Assembly (NCBI GenBank): GCA_017620885.1
Contig: JAGAUF010000073.1
Coordinates: 1-44,862, forward strand
Reading direction: 5' to 3'
Length of the DNA stretch: 44,862 nt
Origin: Muribaculaceae bacterium
GTDB taxonomy: Bacteria; Bacteroidota; Bacteroidia; Bacteroidales; Muribaculaceae
Below, one piece after another: positions 34,268-41,568 of the stretch (position 1 is the stretch's first letter; every line of letters starts with the position of its first letter). A program made the translations under genes and the position numbers. The notes beneath the pieces were generated by a model. The model did not search any database. It worked only from the letters and a program-made list of their open reading frames with translations, and was not told where the DNA came from.

Positions 34268-36222
34268 AAGGAGTAAGATAATGTTAATTTAAAATTACGT
34301 CCCGGCATCGGGTAACGGGGGATATGTTCGTACTGCACGTCGAAAAGGTCGTTCACTTCCAATGAAGCGGTAAACCATTTGAACGTGCCGGTAAGTTTTA
34401 CATCTACGTTATGATACGGCTTCAGAATGTCGTCCGGATCGGCATACGACCACATACGTTCGCCTACGTAAAGATTCGAGATAGTGAGAGAATATTTCTT
34501 CCAGCTCACTATTCCCGTCACGCCACAGGAGAACGTCGGAGAATAGCATATCGGCATATCGTAGGTGGCTTCATCCTGCGGATCGGTACGGTTCACGTCA
34601 CGCTGCCACGTGATCGACGTCAGCAGAGAAAAGTTCCAGTCGTTGGGCGAGAATTGGCCGGAAAGCGTGGCGTTCAGTCCGCGGCAGAATGTCTTCCCAT
34701 AGTTCATCATCGACCATGTGTATGTGCCCCGCAGCGGGAGGCACACGATGCGGTTGTCTATATAATTGAGATATACATCTGCCTGCGCCGAAGCCATCCA
34801 CGCCCCGCGGGCATACTGATATTCTGCGCCGAGATTCCATTGACGCGTATATTCAGGCTTGAGGTTGCGGTTGCCGACTTGCGTATAGTACAGGTCATTG
34901 AGCGTCGGAGCCCGGAAAATACACTTGTACCATGCACGCAGAGAAACGCCATAGAGGTTATAGCCCAGTGTGACGGAGGGGGTGAAACGGCTGAGAGGGT
35001 CGGCGGCGCCCGTCTTCAGGTCGGTATAATCCTTATAATACTGATACAGCGCGGAGGCGGCGAGACGCGCATTGCGGTAATTTATTTGCACGGCCGCCAC
35101 TGCTTTCTGGTCAAAACGTCGCACCGGGGAGAAATGCTTCAGGTCGGCCGTAAGCCATGATGTGCGTGCGTCATATCCCACATTGACGCCAAGCCATTTC
35201 AACGGATTGACGGCGTAGGAGGCCGACATATAGGCATCGTCCTGATAATAATGGTTGTCTACTTTTGCCGTGTTTTGGTTCTCTGGATAATCGGTGTTGT
35301 AGCGAAGATATTCATGGGCGTATTTGCCGTTGAATTTCAGCGAATGTATGCTGCTGAATGTCTTCTCCCATGAGGCCTGTACGAAGAGGTCCGTGTCCCA
35401 TTCGCGCCCGATATTTGTATATTTGTCGCTCAGACGGCGTACGATACCTCCCGGACAGCCGCGCTCGGAGGTATAGAAATACGCGTGCGATGAGAATCCT
35501 TCCTTGAACACGGCAGCCTCCGCACGTAGAAATTCGATGTCGGAATTCTTGCGGCGGCCAACCGTATCCTCATATTCCGACTTATACCTGAACGGATAAT
35601 CTCCTTTCGAGTTGATGTATTCGGCGTCGACGAATCCGCTCCATCCCTTGCGCGCGAATTCCCACGAGGCGCGTCCGCGGTATGTATGAAACGACGCCCA
35701 CCCTGCCAAGAGAGTCAGCGAGTCGCGCTGCGGACGGCGCGTGCGCAGATAGACGGTCGAGCCGGAAGCATATTCCGACGGCGACTGATTGTTGTCTAAT
35801 TTGTTCGCGTTATAAAGGGAGACTGATTCGAGAGTGGAAAGCGAATATTTGCCGAGGTCGACGGTGCCGTTCTGCGCATTGGTGATGCGGATACCGTCAA
35901 TATAAACGCCGACGTGCTGAGAGCCCAAAGAGCGCACATTCAAGGTTTTCAGACCGCCGAGACCTCCATAATCCTTGATTTGTACGCCGGCGAAATATTT
36001 CAGTGCGTCGGCAATCGAGGTAGATGATAATGATTGCAATTTTTCGCCCGAAAGTGACTGCACAGTGGCAAGCGGACGGCGTAATGCCGTCACCTCAAAC
36101 TCACTGAGCCCGACTACAGAGTCAGCCTCCGCGACTATATCAGTCGCGTTGCAAGTCAATCCCGTCAAAAAGAAAGACAGCGTTAGTGCAAGTTTCATCA
36201 GCTGTCCGCTAATTGCTTTCAT
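34264..36222 (-). CDS. btuB: TonB-dependent cobalamin receptor
   Basis: An outer-membrane beta-barrel receptor of 652 aa that imports cobalamin with TonB energy. After a signal peptide (1-26, ending NA) comes a short TonB-box-like segment (SEFEVTALRR), then a plug domain (SSTSIADALKYFAGVQIKDY, LNVRSLGSQHVGVYIDGIRI) and a barrel ending in the aromatic-rich strand NFKLTLSYSL. I chose ATG 36222 (MKAISGQLMKL); an ATG at 36267 would lengthen the start without improving the signal peptide. It lies 55 bases downstream of a cobalamin riboswitch and is translationally coupled to the first BtuG-like gene, so the substrate assignment is strong. Confidence 0.92.
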   Translation of the reverse strand: MKAISGQLMKLALTLSFFLTGLTCNATDIVAEADSVVGLSEFEVTALRRPLATVQSLSGEKLQSLSSTSIADALKYFAGVQIKDYGGLGGLKTLNVRSLGSQHVGVYIDGIRITNAQNGTVDLGKYSLSTLESVSLYNANKLDNNQSPSEYASGSTVYLRTRRPQRDSLTLLAGWASFHTYRGRASWEFARKGWSGFVDAEYINSKGDYPFRYKSEYEDTVGRRKNSDIEFLRAEAAVFKEGFSSHAYFYTSERGCPGGIVRRLSDKYTNIGREWDTDLFVQASWEKTFSSIHSLKFNGKYAHEYLRYNTDYPENQNTAKVDNHYYQDDAYMSASYAVNPLKWLGVNVGYDARTSWLTADLKHFSPVRRFDQKAVAAVQINYRNARLAASALYQYYKDYTDLKTGAADPLSRFTPSVTLGYNLYGVSLRAWYKCIFRAPTLNDLYYTQVGNRNLKPEYTRQWNLGAEYQYARGAWMASAQADVYLNYIDNRIVCLPLRGTYTWSMMNYGKTFCRGLNATLSGQFSPNDWNFSLLTSITWQRDVNRTDPQDEATYDMPICYSPTFSCGVTGIVSWKKYSLTISNLYVGERMWSYADPDDILKPYHNVDVKLTGTFKWFTASLEVNDLFDVQYEHIPRYPMPGRNFKLTLSYSL

Positions 36223-36277
36223 TTCACTACTTTTTTTCGCCACACCTTTTGCGCGAGTGTGCATCATGCGAAATTAT

Positions 36278-36505
36278 GTCGGCAGGTCTTCTGACTTATT
36301 TCCGCCCGGCATTGTCTTCCCGGCTTCCGCGCTCTCGCTCAGCCAGTGACGTCTTTATGCCGGTTGAATGTAGGCCCTCTTTTATGATAACCTACGGATT
36401 CTCCGCAGGCTTAATGACTTACATTCGGGAAAAATACAGCAGCGCGTCTGTCCGGGATTCTCACCCGGTTCCCTTATTCCCTTACAAGGGGAAACCAACG
36501 TTACT
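36278..36505 (-). ncRNA. Cobalamin (adenosylcobalamin-type) riboswitch
   Basis: Reading the minus strand, the core elements occur in order: GGTTTCCCCTTGTAAGGG arm, GAATCCCGGACAG then acgcgctgctgt (36453-36436), the GTCACTGGC element (36350-36342), AAGCCGGGAAGAC (36326-36314), and the B12 box AGTCAGAAGACCTGCC (36296-36281). This set is diagnostic for the class. It sits between the promoter at 36518-36549 and the btuB ATG, so bound B12 should reduce expression of btuB, both propellers and the 1491-aa protein. The mechanism is not clear from the sequence; no terminator hairpin with a T-tract lies before the ATG, which favours translational control. Confidence 0.93.
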
Positions 36506-36517
36506 CTAAATTCACCG

Positions 36518-36549
36518 CAAAATTACAACAAAAATATCTCCTCTCCAAA
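36518..36549 (-). promoter_or_regulatory. Promoter of the cobalamin operon
   Basis: On the minus strand TTTG (36549-36546), 20 nt, then TAATTTTG (36525-36518), an exact consensus match placed directly before the riboswitch. Confidence 0.8.
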
Positions 36550-36601
36550 TTTACTTGCCAAAATCAGCAAAAAAACTTTCTTTGAAATTTGAAAATACGA
36601 C

Positions 36602-36653
36602 ACAAAAGAAGGAGGCCTGGATAAAACAATTCCTCTCAGCCTCCTTCTTTTGT
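36602..36653. terminator. Terminator after rubrerythrin
   Basis: ACAAAAGAAGGAGGC (36602-36616) pairs perfectly over 15 bp with GCCTCCTTCTTTTGT (36639-36653). The T/A-rich ends make it active in both directions, mainly for the rubrerythrin gene on the minus strand. Confidence 0.85.
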
Positions 36654-36670
36654 AGCTTATATATTATATA

Positions 36671-37252
36671 TCAGATCGTGTAGTCGAGCGCCATATAATG
36701 CTGGTAAGGATGGTCGCAGGCCGGACATTTCTGCGGTGGAGTCGTCCCCTCATAGACGTATCCACACACGAGACACTGCCACTTGATTGGCTTGTCGCGC
36801 TTCCATACAGTGCCTTCTTGCACCTGTTTGAGATAATGCTGGAAACGGGCGTGATGCTCCGTTTCGATTTTTGCTATCGCCCGGAAATTGGAGGCAATCT
36901 CCGGAAAACCTTCCGCGTCAGCCGTCTTTGCGCACGCATCATAAAACTCATACCCTTCGTTTTGTTCCTCCTCGATGGCGGTCGCAAGGTTTGACGCCGT
37001 GTCGCCGATGACGCCCGCGTCGGCGGTAAGATTTACGCTTACCTTGCCGCCCTCCAAGTATTTGAAGAAAATCTTGGCGTGATGCAATTCATTGGCCGCA
37101 GTCTCGCGAAATACTTCTCCGATAGGGTAATAATTCTCCTTATCGGCTGCCGCGGCATAAAACGTATAGCGGCTATAAGCCGTTGATTCTGCGAAATAAG
37201 AAATGACGAGATTTTTCTCCGTCTGTGTGCCCTTTATATCCTTTGTTGTCAT
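36671..37252 (-). CDS. rbr: Rubrerythrin
   Basis: A cytosolic peroxide-scavenging protein of 193 aa, typical of anaerobes. The N-terminal four-helix diiron domain shows the ligand motifs SYFAEST, NELHHAKIF, EEEQNEGYEF and ETEHHARF. The C-terminal rubredoxin-like domain has the paired cysteines of CLVCGYVYEG and CPACDHPY. Length matches the family. The first 31 bases of the gene and its upstream sequence are tandemly duplicated, which places an 8-codon frame directly before the true start (see 37238-37299). Confidence 0.95.
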   Translation of the reverse strand: MTTKDIKGTQTEKNLVISYFAESTAYSRYTFYAAAADKENYYPIGEVFRETAANELHHAKIFFKYLEGGKVSVNLTADAGVIGDTASNLATAIEEEQNEGYEFYDACAKTADAEGFPEIASNFRAIAKIETEHHARFQHYLKQVQEGTVWKRDKPIKWQCLVCGYVYEGTTPPQKCPACDHPYQHYMALDYTI

Positions 37253-37299
37253 AGTATTAATTTGATTTATCCTTTGTTGTCATAGTATTAATTTGATTC
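37238..37299 (-). repeat. 31-bp tandem duplication at the rubrerythrin start
   Basis: Two copies (37238-37268 and 37269-37299) differ only at the outer edge. Each contains the ATG, the first codons and the AT-rich sequence before it. The upstream copy makes a small frame, MTTKDKSN then stop (37283-37257), ending 4 nt before the real ATG at 37252. Confidence 0.9.
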
Positions 37300-37549
37300 A
37301 TAGTCTTAATATGATTATGGTTATTCGTCAGTGTGTTTTCCGAATAGCTTGTGTGTTTTTCCGAACAGCTTTCCTCATTCTAACACCCCGACTCCCAAAT
37401 AGTTCATCTCCCCTCAAAGCATAAAGAGTTTTCCGAGTCCTCAGAGTTCTCAGAGTTCTCCGACTCCTCAGAGTCCTCCGAAAACCCACCAATCATCATA
37501 AAAGATCCCTCTCATATCTGATAATCTCGGCTACAAATTATGCTTATCG

Positions 37550-37581
37550 TTAGATATTTAAGATAAATTTTCGTAAATTTG
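37550..37581 (+). promoter_or_regulatory. Promoter of the ABC ATPase / Spm unit
   Basis: TAAATTTG (37574-37581) matches the -7 consensus exactly. The -33 region reads TTA near 37550-37552, a weak match at a suitable distance. The start would lie near 37588, at the first base of the leader hairpin. Confidence 0.55.
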
Positions 37582-37587
37582 CACCGT

Positions 37588-37636
37588 CATCTGATGTCTG
37601 AAGGGTGGATGTCTACTCTCTTCGGGCTGTCAGATG
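37588..37636 (+). other. Leader hairpin before the ABC ATPase gene
   Basis: CATCTGA (37588-37594) pairs with TCAGATG (37630-37636) and closes the whole short leader, from the predicted transcription start to 14 nt before the ATG at 37651. It may control translation. I cannot assign it to a known riboswitch. Confidence 0.4.
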
Positions 37637-37650
37637 CTTAAATTGTGTGT

Positions 37651-38340
37651 ATGGATATGGAACCGACAAGGATGACTGACACGGGCGAGGTGATTCTTCA
37701 ACTTGAAAAGGTGAACGTCGTATTGGAGGGAAGAAAAATACTGGAAGAGGTGGATTTGACCGTCCACCGTGGAGATTTCATCGCCGTCAGTGGACCTAAC
37801 GGCGGTGGAAAAACTACTTTGTTGAGAGTCCTCTTGGGACTGCTCAAACCCTCTTCAGGACACGTGGCGTATTTCCGCGCCGGGCGCGAGGTGAAGTCGC
37901 TGCAGTTCGGCTATTTGCCGCAGAAGAGCAAGATCGATACGCGGTTCCCTATCAGCGTTGGCGACGCGGTGCGTTCCGGACAATTGACCGGACTTTTCAA
38001 ACGCCGCACCGAGGAGCAGGAAGCTCGCTTTCGGGAAGTGGTGGAGATGACGGAGATCGACGATATTCTCGACCGCCCGGTGGGAGTCCTCTCTGGAGGT
38101 CAGCTGGAGCGGACTTTCCTCGCCCGAGCAATCGTCTCGAATCCCGAGATAATTGTCTTCGACGAGCCTCTATCATACATCGACAGTCGCTTCAAGCGGC
38201 ATCTCTATGAGATAATGGAGGATCTGGCGCGCGAGACCACAGTAATTCTTGTGAGCCATGAGATGTCGGTAATCAAGAAGATGGCTAATCGCCGTATTTA
38301 CGTGGATCACCGACTGACGGAAGAGGTTGGGGGTATATGA
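37651..38340 (+). CDS. Metal-type ABC transporter ATPase (ZnuC/MntB-like)
   Basis: A 229-aa ATP-binding subunit with Walker A GPNGGGKTT (about residues 49-57), Q-loop GYLPQKSKID, signature LSGGQLERT, Walker B EIIVFDEP and H-loop VSHEM. The GYLPQK-x-DTRFPISV segment is characteristic of the zinc/manganese family. I chose ATG 37651; GTG 37645 and ATGs at 37657 and 37669 are alternatives. No cognate permease or binding protein is adjacent: the next gene, 18 bases on, is a SpmA/SpmB-like membrane protein. Its membrane partner may lie elsewhere or may be that protein, which is speculative. Confidence 0.85.
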   Translation: MDMEPTRMTDTGEVILQLEKVNVVLEGRKILEEVDLTVHRGDFIAVSGPNGGGKTTLLRVLLGLLKPSSGHVAYFRAGREVKSLQFGYLPQKSKIDTRFPISVGDAVRSGQLTGLFKRRTEEQEARFREVVEMTEIDDILDRPVGVLSGGQLERTFLARAIVSNPEIIVFDEPLSYIDSRFKRHLYEIMEDLARETTVILVSHEMSVIKKMANRRIYVDHRLTEEVGGI

Positions 38341-38358
38341 TATAATCGACTGGATATT

Positions 38359-39588
38359 ATGGTATTAAACTGGATCTGGATAGCATTTTTCGCAATCGCT
38401 TTCATTGCTTGTCTCGGACAATCTATCTTCGCCGGCGACCTCGACGTATGGAGCCGCGTTATGAATTCATCCTTCGATCAGGCCGCTTTCGCGTTCGAGA
38501 TTTCCCTCGGCCTCACCGGAGTGCTCGCTCTTTGGCTCGGGATAATGAAAATCGGCGAAAAAGGGGGAGTTATAGAATTCTTCGGACGCCTCATATCTCC
38601 TCTCTTCTCCCGTCTGTTCCCCGGTATTCCGAAAGGGCATCCTGCCCTCGGCGCAATCTTTATGAATGTATCCGCCAATATGCTGGGACTCGACAATGCA
38701 GCTACACCTATGGGACTCCGCGCCATGCAGGAGATGCAGAAGCTAAACGATAAGAAAGATACAGCCACCGACGCGATGATTATGTTTCTCGTGCTCAACG
38801 CCTCCGGACTCTGTTTGATTCCAATCAGCATCATGATGTATCGTGCGCAGGGGGGCGCCGCCAATCCCACAGACGTCTTCATCCCTATTCTCCTTGCAAC
38901 GGCCATCGCGACACTCGTCTCGCTGATTATCCTGTGCATCAAGCAGCGAATCAAAATCGACACCATCCTCCTTCTATGGTTCGCCGGAATCGCCGCGGCC
39001 GTCGCGCTCGTTACATGGTTTTTTGCATCACTCCCCGCCGACAAGGTGCAGGTTTACAGTTCTTTCGGTGCGAATACAATCCTGTTCTGCGTCATCATAC
39101 TCTTCATAATCGCCGGAATCCGCAAGAAGGTGAACGTCTACGACACATTCATCGAAGGCGCCAAAGAGGGATTTAAAACAGCCGTCATGATAATCCCTTA
39201 CCTCGTCGCGATACTCGTCGCAATAGGGATGTTCCGAGCCTCGGGAGCACTTGATATTGTGACCGGTGCAGTGGAACGACTTGTGGCCGCCTGCGGTGTA
39301 GACACACAATGGGTCGGCGCTTTGCCTACTATGCTGATGAAACCCCTCAGCGGAAGCGGATCATGCGCTATGATGCTCGACGTAATGAAAGCAAACGGTG
39401 CTGACGCTTTCGTCAGCAAATTAGCCGCATGCGTCCGTGGTTCGACAGATACTACTTTCTATATCCTTGCCGTATATTTCGGATCCGTAGGCGTATATAA
39501 AACTCGATATGCCGCAGGATATGCCCTTATAGCCGATTTCATCGGGGCTGTCGCTGCCGTCTGCATCTCATATTTCTTCTTCACCTGA
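38359..39588 (+). CDS. SpmA-SpmB-type nucleoside recognition (Gate domain) membrane protein
   Basis: A 409-aa inner-membrane protein with about ten hydrophobic segments and two Gate/nucleoside recognition domains, equivalent to spore maturation proteins A and B joined. Typical segments are FFGRLISPLFSRLFPGIPKG, AIFMNVSANMLGLDNAATPMG and LMKPLSGSGSCAMMLDVM, with STDTTFYILAVYFGSVG near the end. Bacteroidetes do not sporulate, so the role is likely transport of an unknown small molecule. It is co-transcribed with the metal-type ABC ATPase. It converges with the KilA-N gene with 26 bases between the stops. Confidence 0.85.
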   Translation: MVLNWIWIAFFAIAFIACLGQSIFAGDLDVWSRVMNSSFDQAAFAFEISLGLTGVLALWLGIMKIGEKGGVIEFFGRLISPLFSRLFPGIPKGHPALGAIFMNVSANMLGLDNAATPMGLRAMQEMQKLNDKKDTATDAMIMFLVLNASGLCLIPISIMMYRAQGGAANPTDVFIPILLATAIATLVSLIILCIKQRIKIDTILLLWFAGIAAAVALVTWFFASLPADKVQVYSSFGANTILFCVIILFIIAGIRKKVNVYDTFIEGAKEGFKTAVMIIPYLVAILVAIGMFRASGALDIVTGAVERLVAACGVDTQWVGALPTMLMKPLSGSGSCAMMLDVMKANGADAFVSKLAACVRGSTDTTFYILAVYFGSVGVYKTRYAAGYALIADFIGAVAAVCISYFFFT

Positions 39589-39614
39589 CGCGGCTTGCAC
39601 GCCGATACCCGTTA

Positions 39615-40268
39615 TTACTCAACCATAAATACCGTGTAGGGACGTGCCTCCGGCACGTCAGGCGCGCGCCATTGCTTCGCCGTCACACCGAACATCGCCA
39701 CATTCAGCACATCGGCTTCATTGGCGTAGATGAAGGCCGCCTGTGCCGGCGTAACCTCCGCAGGGATAAGGTTATGCTTTATCGCGTCAGTGTGTATGCG
39801 GTAGTTGATTTTCGACAGCTCCCGCTTCGCCGACCAACCCGACAACCGCTGTTCTTCAGTCTTTAACCGCTGAAATTCCTTGACGATGTATAGCTCAAAC
39901 TCGACTGAAATCCAACTTGCAAACTTGAACGCAATATCCTTATGGGCGTAAGTGCCGCCATATCTTCCGGATTTTGAAACGATTCCAATAGCGTCAGTAG
40001 CATCAATCCATTTCTTTGGCGAGAGGGTAAATGCATTCAGCCCGGCCTGTCGTCTAAACCCCTCGAATTCGGTGGGTTTAAAATTCGGATTGTAAAGCTG
40101 CTCCCAAACGCCTAAATATTCTATGGTATTTCGATTGCGCATCCAGTTTGCAATAACGGTATTTGGCTCATCGCTCTTATGGCGAGCCAAGTCCGTCAAC
40201 GAGATATAATCATCACCGTTATGATTTATAATCGTAATGTTCGTATCTTGTACTATTATTTTTGCCAT
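39615..40268 (-). CDS. KilA-N domain protein, 3' end replaced by REP sequence
   Basis: A 217-aa protein with an N-terminal KilA-N DNA-binding-type domain (residues about 1-110: NGDDYISLTDLARHK, TIEYLGVWEQLYNP, GLNAFTLSPKKWIDATDAIG, GTYAHKDIAFKFASWIS). The middle LNVAMFGVTAKQWR segment is normal for the Bacteroidetes family. Relatives, as I recall, run to about 270 aa. Here the last 17 residues from about 201 (RAPDVPEARPYTV...) are encoded by the REP-like palindrome at 39633-39667, so the C-terminus is truncated and replaced. KilA-N proteins occur in phage and mobile DNA; function is unknown. The gene sits in a repeat-rich stretch. Confidence 0.8.
   Translation of the reverse strand: MAKIIVQDTNITIINHNGDDYISLTDLARHKSDEPNTVIANWMRNRNTIEYLGVWEQLYNPNFKPTEFEGFRRQAGLNAFTLSPKKWIDATDAIGIVSKSGRYGGTYAHKDIAFKFASWISVEFELYIVKEFQRLKTEEQRLSGWSAKRELSKINYRIHTDAIKHNLIPAEVTPAQAAFIYANEADVLNVAMFGVTAKQWRAPDVPEARPYTVFMVE
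39633..39667 (+). repeat. REP-like palindromic repeat, copy 2, inside the KilA-N gene
   Basis: GTGCC-tcc-GGCAC followed by GTCAGGCGCGC repeats the sequence at 135-158 with one mismatch over 24. It supplies the final codons of the KilA-N frame on the opposite strand. Confidence 0.75.
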
Positions 40269-40297
40269 TTTTTATGATATGGCTCTGTGCCAATACG

Positions 40298-40305
40298 CAA
40301 AGTTA
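40298..40305 (-). promoter_or_regulatory. Possible -7 element of the KilA-N gene
   Basis: TAACTTTG on the minus strand is an exact -7 match, 30 nt before the ATG. No TTG lies at the -33 position. Confidence 0.45.
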
Positions 40306-40420
40306 CTCATTTTCGCTGACATATAAAATAGTCCGTTGAAAATTCGTGTCTTTTCTCCAGCCACAAACCCTACTTCGCACGAAACCGTCGGCGCCGAATC
40401 CCGCAATGATTCCCCGGCGA

Positions 40421-40517
40421 ATCCCCGGAGGGGATGTAACAATGTAGCCGTGGGTCAGCGCGAAGCGCGCCACCCACGGGTAAATCACCCGCCATATTCT
40501 CCGTCCCCGTAGGGGCC
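40421..40517. repeat. REP palindrome cluster
   Basis: Three palindromes follow one another: ATCCCC-gga-GGGGAT (40421-40435), CCGTGGGT...ACCCACGG (40448-40479) enclosing GCGCGAAGCGCGC, and CCCC-gta-GGGG (40505-40515). I recognise the middle one as a sequence type scattered through Bacteroidales intergenic regions. Confidence 0.65.
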
Positions 40518-40560
40518 GAACAAAACCATAAACACGTAATCAAAATATAATAGAAGCACC

Positions 40561-40684
40561 GTTGTGATTTGCTTCATTTTTATTATCTTTGCACTATAAT
40601 TCACAACAACTCCTGATCAAACAATAATGACTGTACCGTTGTGATTTGCTTCAATTTTATTATCTTTGCACTATAATTCACAAC
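40561..40684. CRISPR. Two-repeat CRISPR-like array (orphan)
   Basis: Two 47-nt repeats (40561-40607 and 40638-40684) differ at one base and flank a 30-nt spacer (40608-40637). The repeats start GTTGTGATTTGC and end ATTCACAAC, with 7-nt inverted ends (GTTGTGA/TCACAAC). Repeat length, spacer length and the GTTGTGATTTGCTT start resemble type II-C arrays of Bacteroidetes that I recall, such as in B. fragilis. No cas genes or tracrRNA are visible, so it may be a remnant or a solo array. With only two repeats a simple duplication remains possible. Confidence 0.55.
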
Positions 40685-40758
40685 TACTGTTATTTAAACT
40701 TATTGCCCCGTCTTTTTTATCCCTTTATTGCCTGTCTTATCCCCTTCTCTTTCCTCTG

Positions 40759-40789
40759 TTGTCTATGTCCTGAAGATTTCGTAATTTTG
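40759..40789 (+). promoter_or_regulatory. Promoter of the 40830 ABC gene
   Basis: TTG (40759-40761), 20 nt, then TAATTTTG (40782-40789). The start near 40796 lies 34 nt before the ATG. Confidence 0.65.
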
Positions 40790-40829
40790 CGGTTAGGAAC
40801 TTCTACATCGGATATGGAAGGAGACGATA

Positions 40830-41540
40830 ATGGAAAATCAGATGAGAATTAATTATATAGAGCTTGAAAATACTCTGCCCAACGTATTCCTTAACGAGAA
40901 AATACCCCCTTCGGAGATATGGCGGAAGAGGGTGCGTTTCGAGCGCGGAGGCCGTTATCTCGTCGAGGCGGCCAGCGGAACAGGCAAATCATCGCTATGC
41001 GCTTATGTATTCGGCGCGAGAACAGACTTCGACGGCGATATATTATTCGGAATAGCAGAAGGGAAATCTGATTCTGATAGCTCCCCGAAGCCCGGAAAAT
41101 CTCTCGATATACGCCGGATAAAACCTGAAGAATGGCAGAAAATTCGTCGCGAAAATATCGCGTATCTGCCTCAGGAACTGGCTCTTTTCCCCGAACTGAC
41201 GGCCATCCAGAATATACGACTGAAAAATAATCTCACCGGATACGTTGCCGAGGAGCAGATAGCGGAATGGCTCGCACGCCTCGGAATTGATTCCCGTGCC
41301 GATTATCCCGTCGGAAAGATGTCGATTGGGCAGCAACAGCGTGTCGCGATAATCCGAAGTATATGTCAGCCCTTCGATTTCCTGATACTTGACGAGCCCG
41401 TCAGCCATCTCGATGAAGAGAACAACCGTATCGCCGCCGCTATCCTCGAATCCGAGGCTCGTCGTAATGGCGCCGCAATCATCGCCACGTCCGTCGGTAA
41501 TCCCCTTATGCTTGAAAATCAAACGCTTATGCGTCTATAA
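40830..41540 (+). CDS. ABC transporter ATPase with degenerate motifs
   Basis: A 236-aa ATP-binding subunit, paired with the FtsX-like permease 28 bases downstream. Walker A reads AASGTGKSS (first glycine replaced by alanine), the signature reads MSIGQQQR in place of LSGGQQQR, and Walker B is intact (FLILDEPVSHLDE). The usual H-loop histidine is absent (IIATSVGNP). An insertion near residues 75-95 (SDSDSSPKPG) separates the N-terminal strands from the Q-loop (AYLPQELALF). These changes suggest slow or regulatory ATP use, as in MacB/FtsE-type mechanotransmission systems. The substrate is unknown. Confidence 0.8.
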   Translation: MENQMRINYIELENTLPNVFLNEKIPPSEIWRKRVRFERGGRYLVEAASGTGKSSLCAYVFGARTDFDGDILFGIAEGKSDSDSSPKPGKSLDIRRIKPEEWQKIRRENIAYLPQELALFPELTAIQNIRLKNNLTGYVAEEQIAEWLARLGIDSRADYPVGKMSIGQQQRVAIIRSICQPFDFLILDEPVSHLDEENNRIAAAILESEARRNGAAIIATSVGNPLMLENQTLMRL

Positions 41541-41568
41541 TTCCCTCTCTCCAATTAATGGAAAAGAT

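Larger units (their letters stand above)
37253..37650. other. Intergenic region with low-complexity repeats
   Basis: Apart from the 31-bp duplication it holds a tandem pair of gtgtgtttttccgaacagctt-like units (37331-37350 and 37351-37371), a CAGAGT/CTCCGA low-complexity block (37431-37482) and the promoter and leader of the ABC gene (37550-37650). On the minus strand the low-complexity block falls in a 31-codon frame (37499-37404) made of Ser-Glu-Asn/Asp repeats. I doubt it is a gene. Confidence 0.6.
40269..40829. other. Gene-free repeat region
   Basis: It contains a palindrome cluster (40421-40517), two CRISPR-like repeats with one 30-nt spacer (40561-40684) and a promoter (40759-40789) for the ABC gene at 40830. 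I see no protein gene and no cas gene. Confidence 0.7.

Noticed and set aside
36268-36530. Open frames in the region upstream of btuB
   Set aside because: The region is fully explained by the cobalamin riboswitch and its promoter.
39600-40830. An insertion sequence or prophage remnant
   Set aside because: KilA-N and repeats suggest mobile DNA, but there is no transposase, integrase or clear terminal inverted repeat pair.
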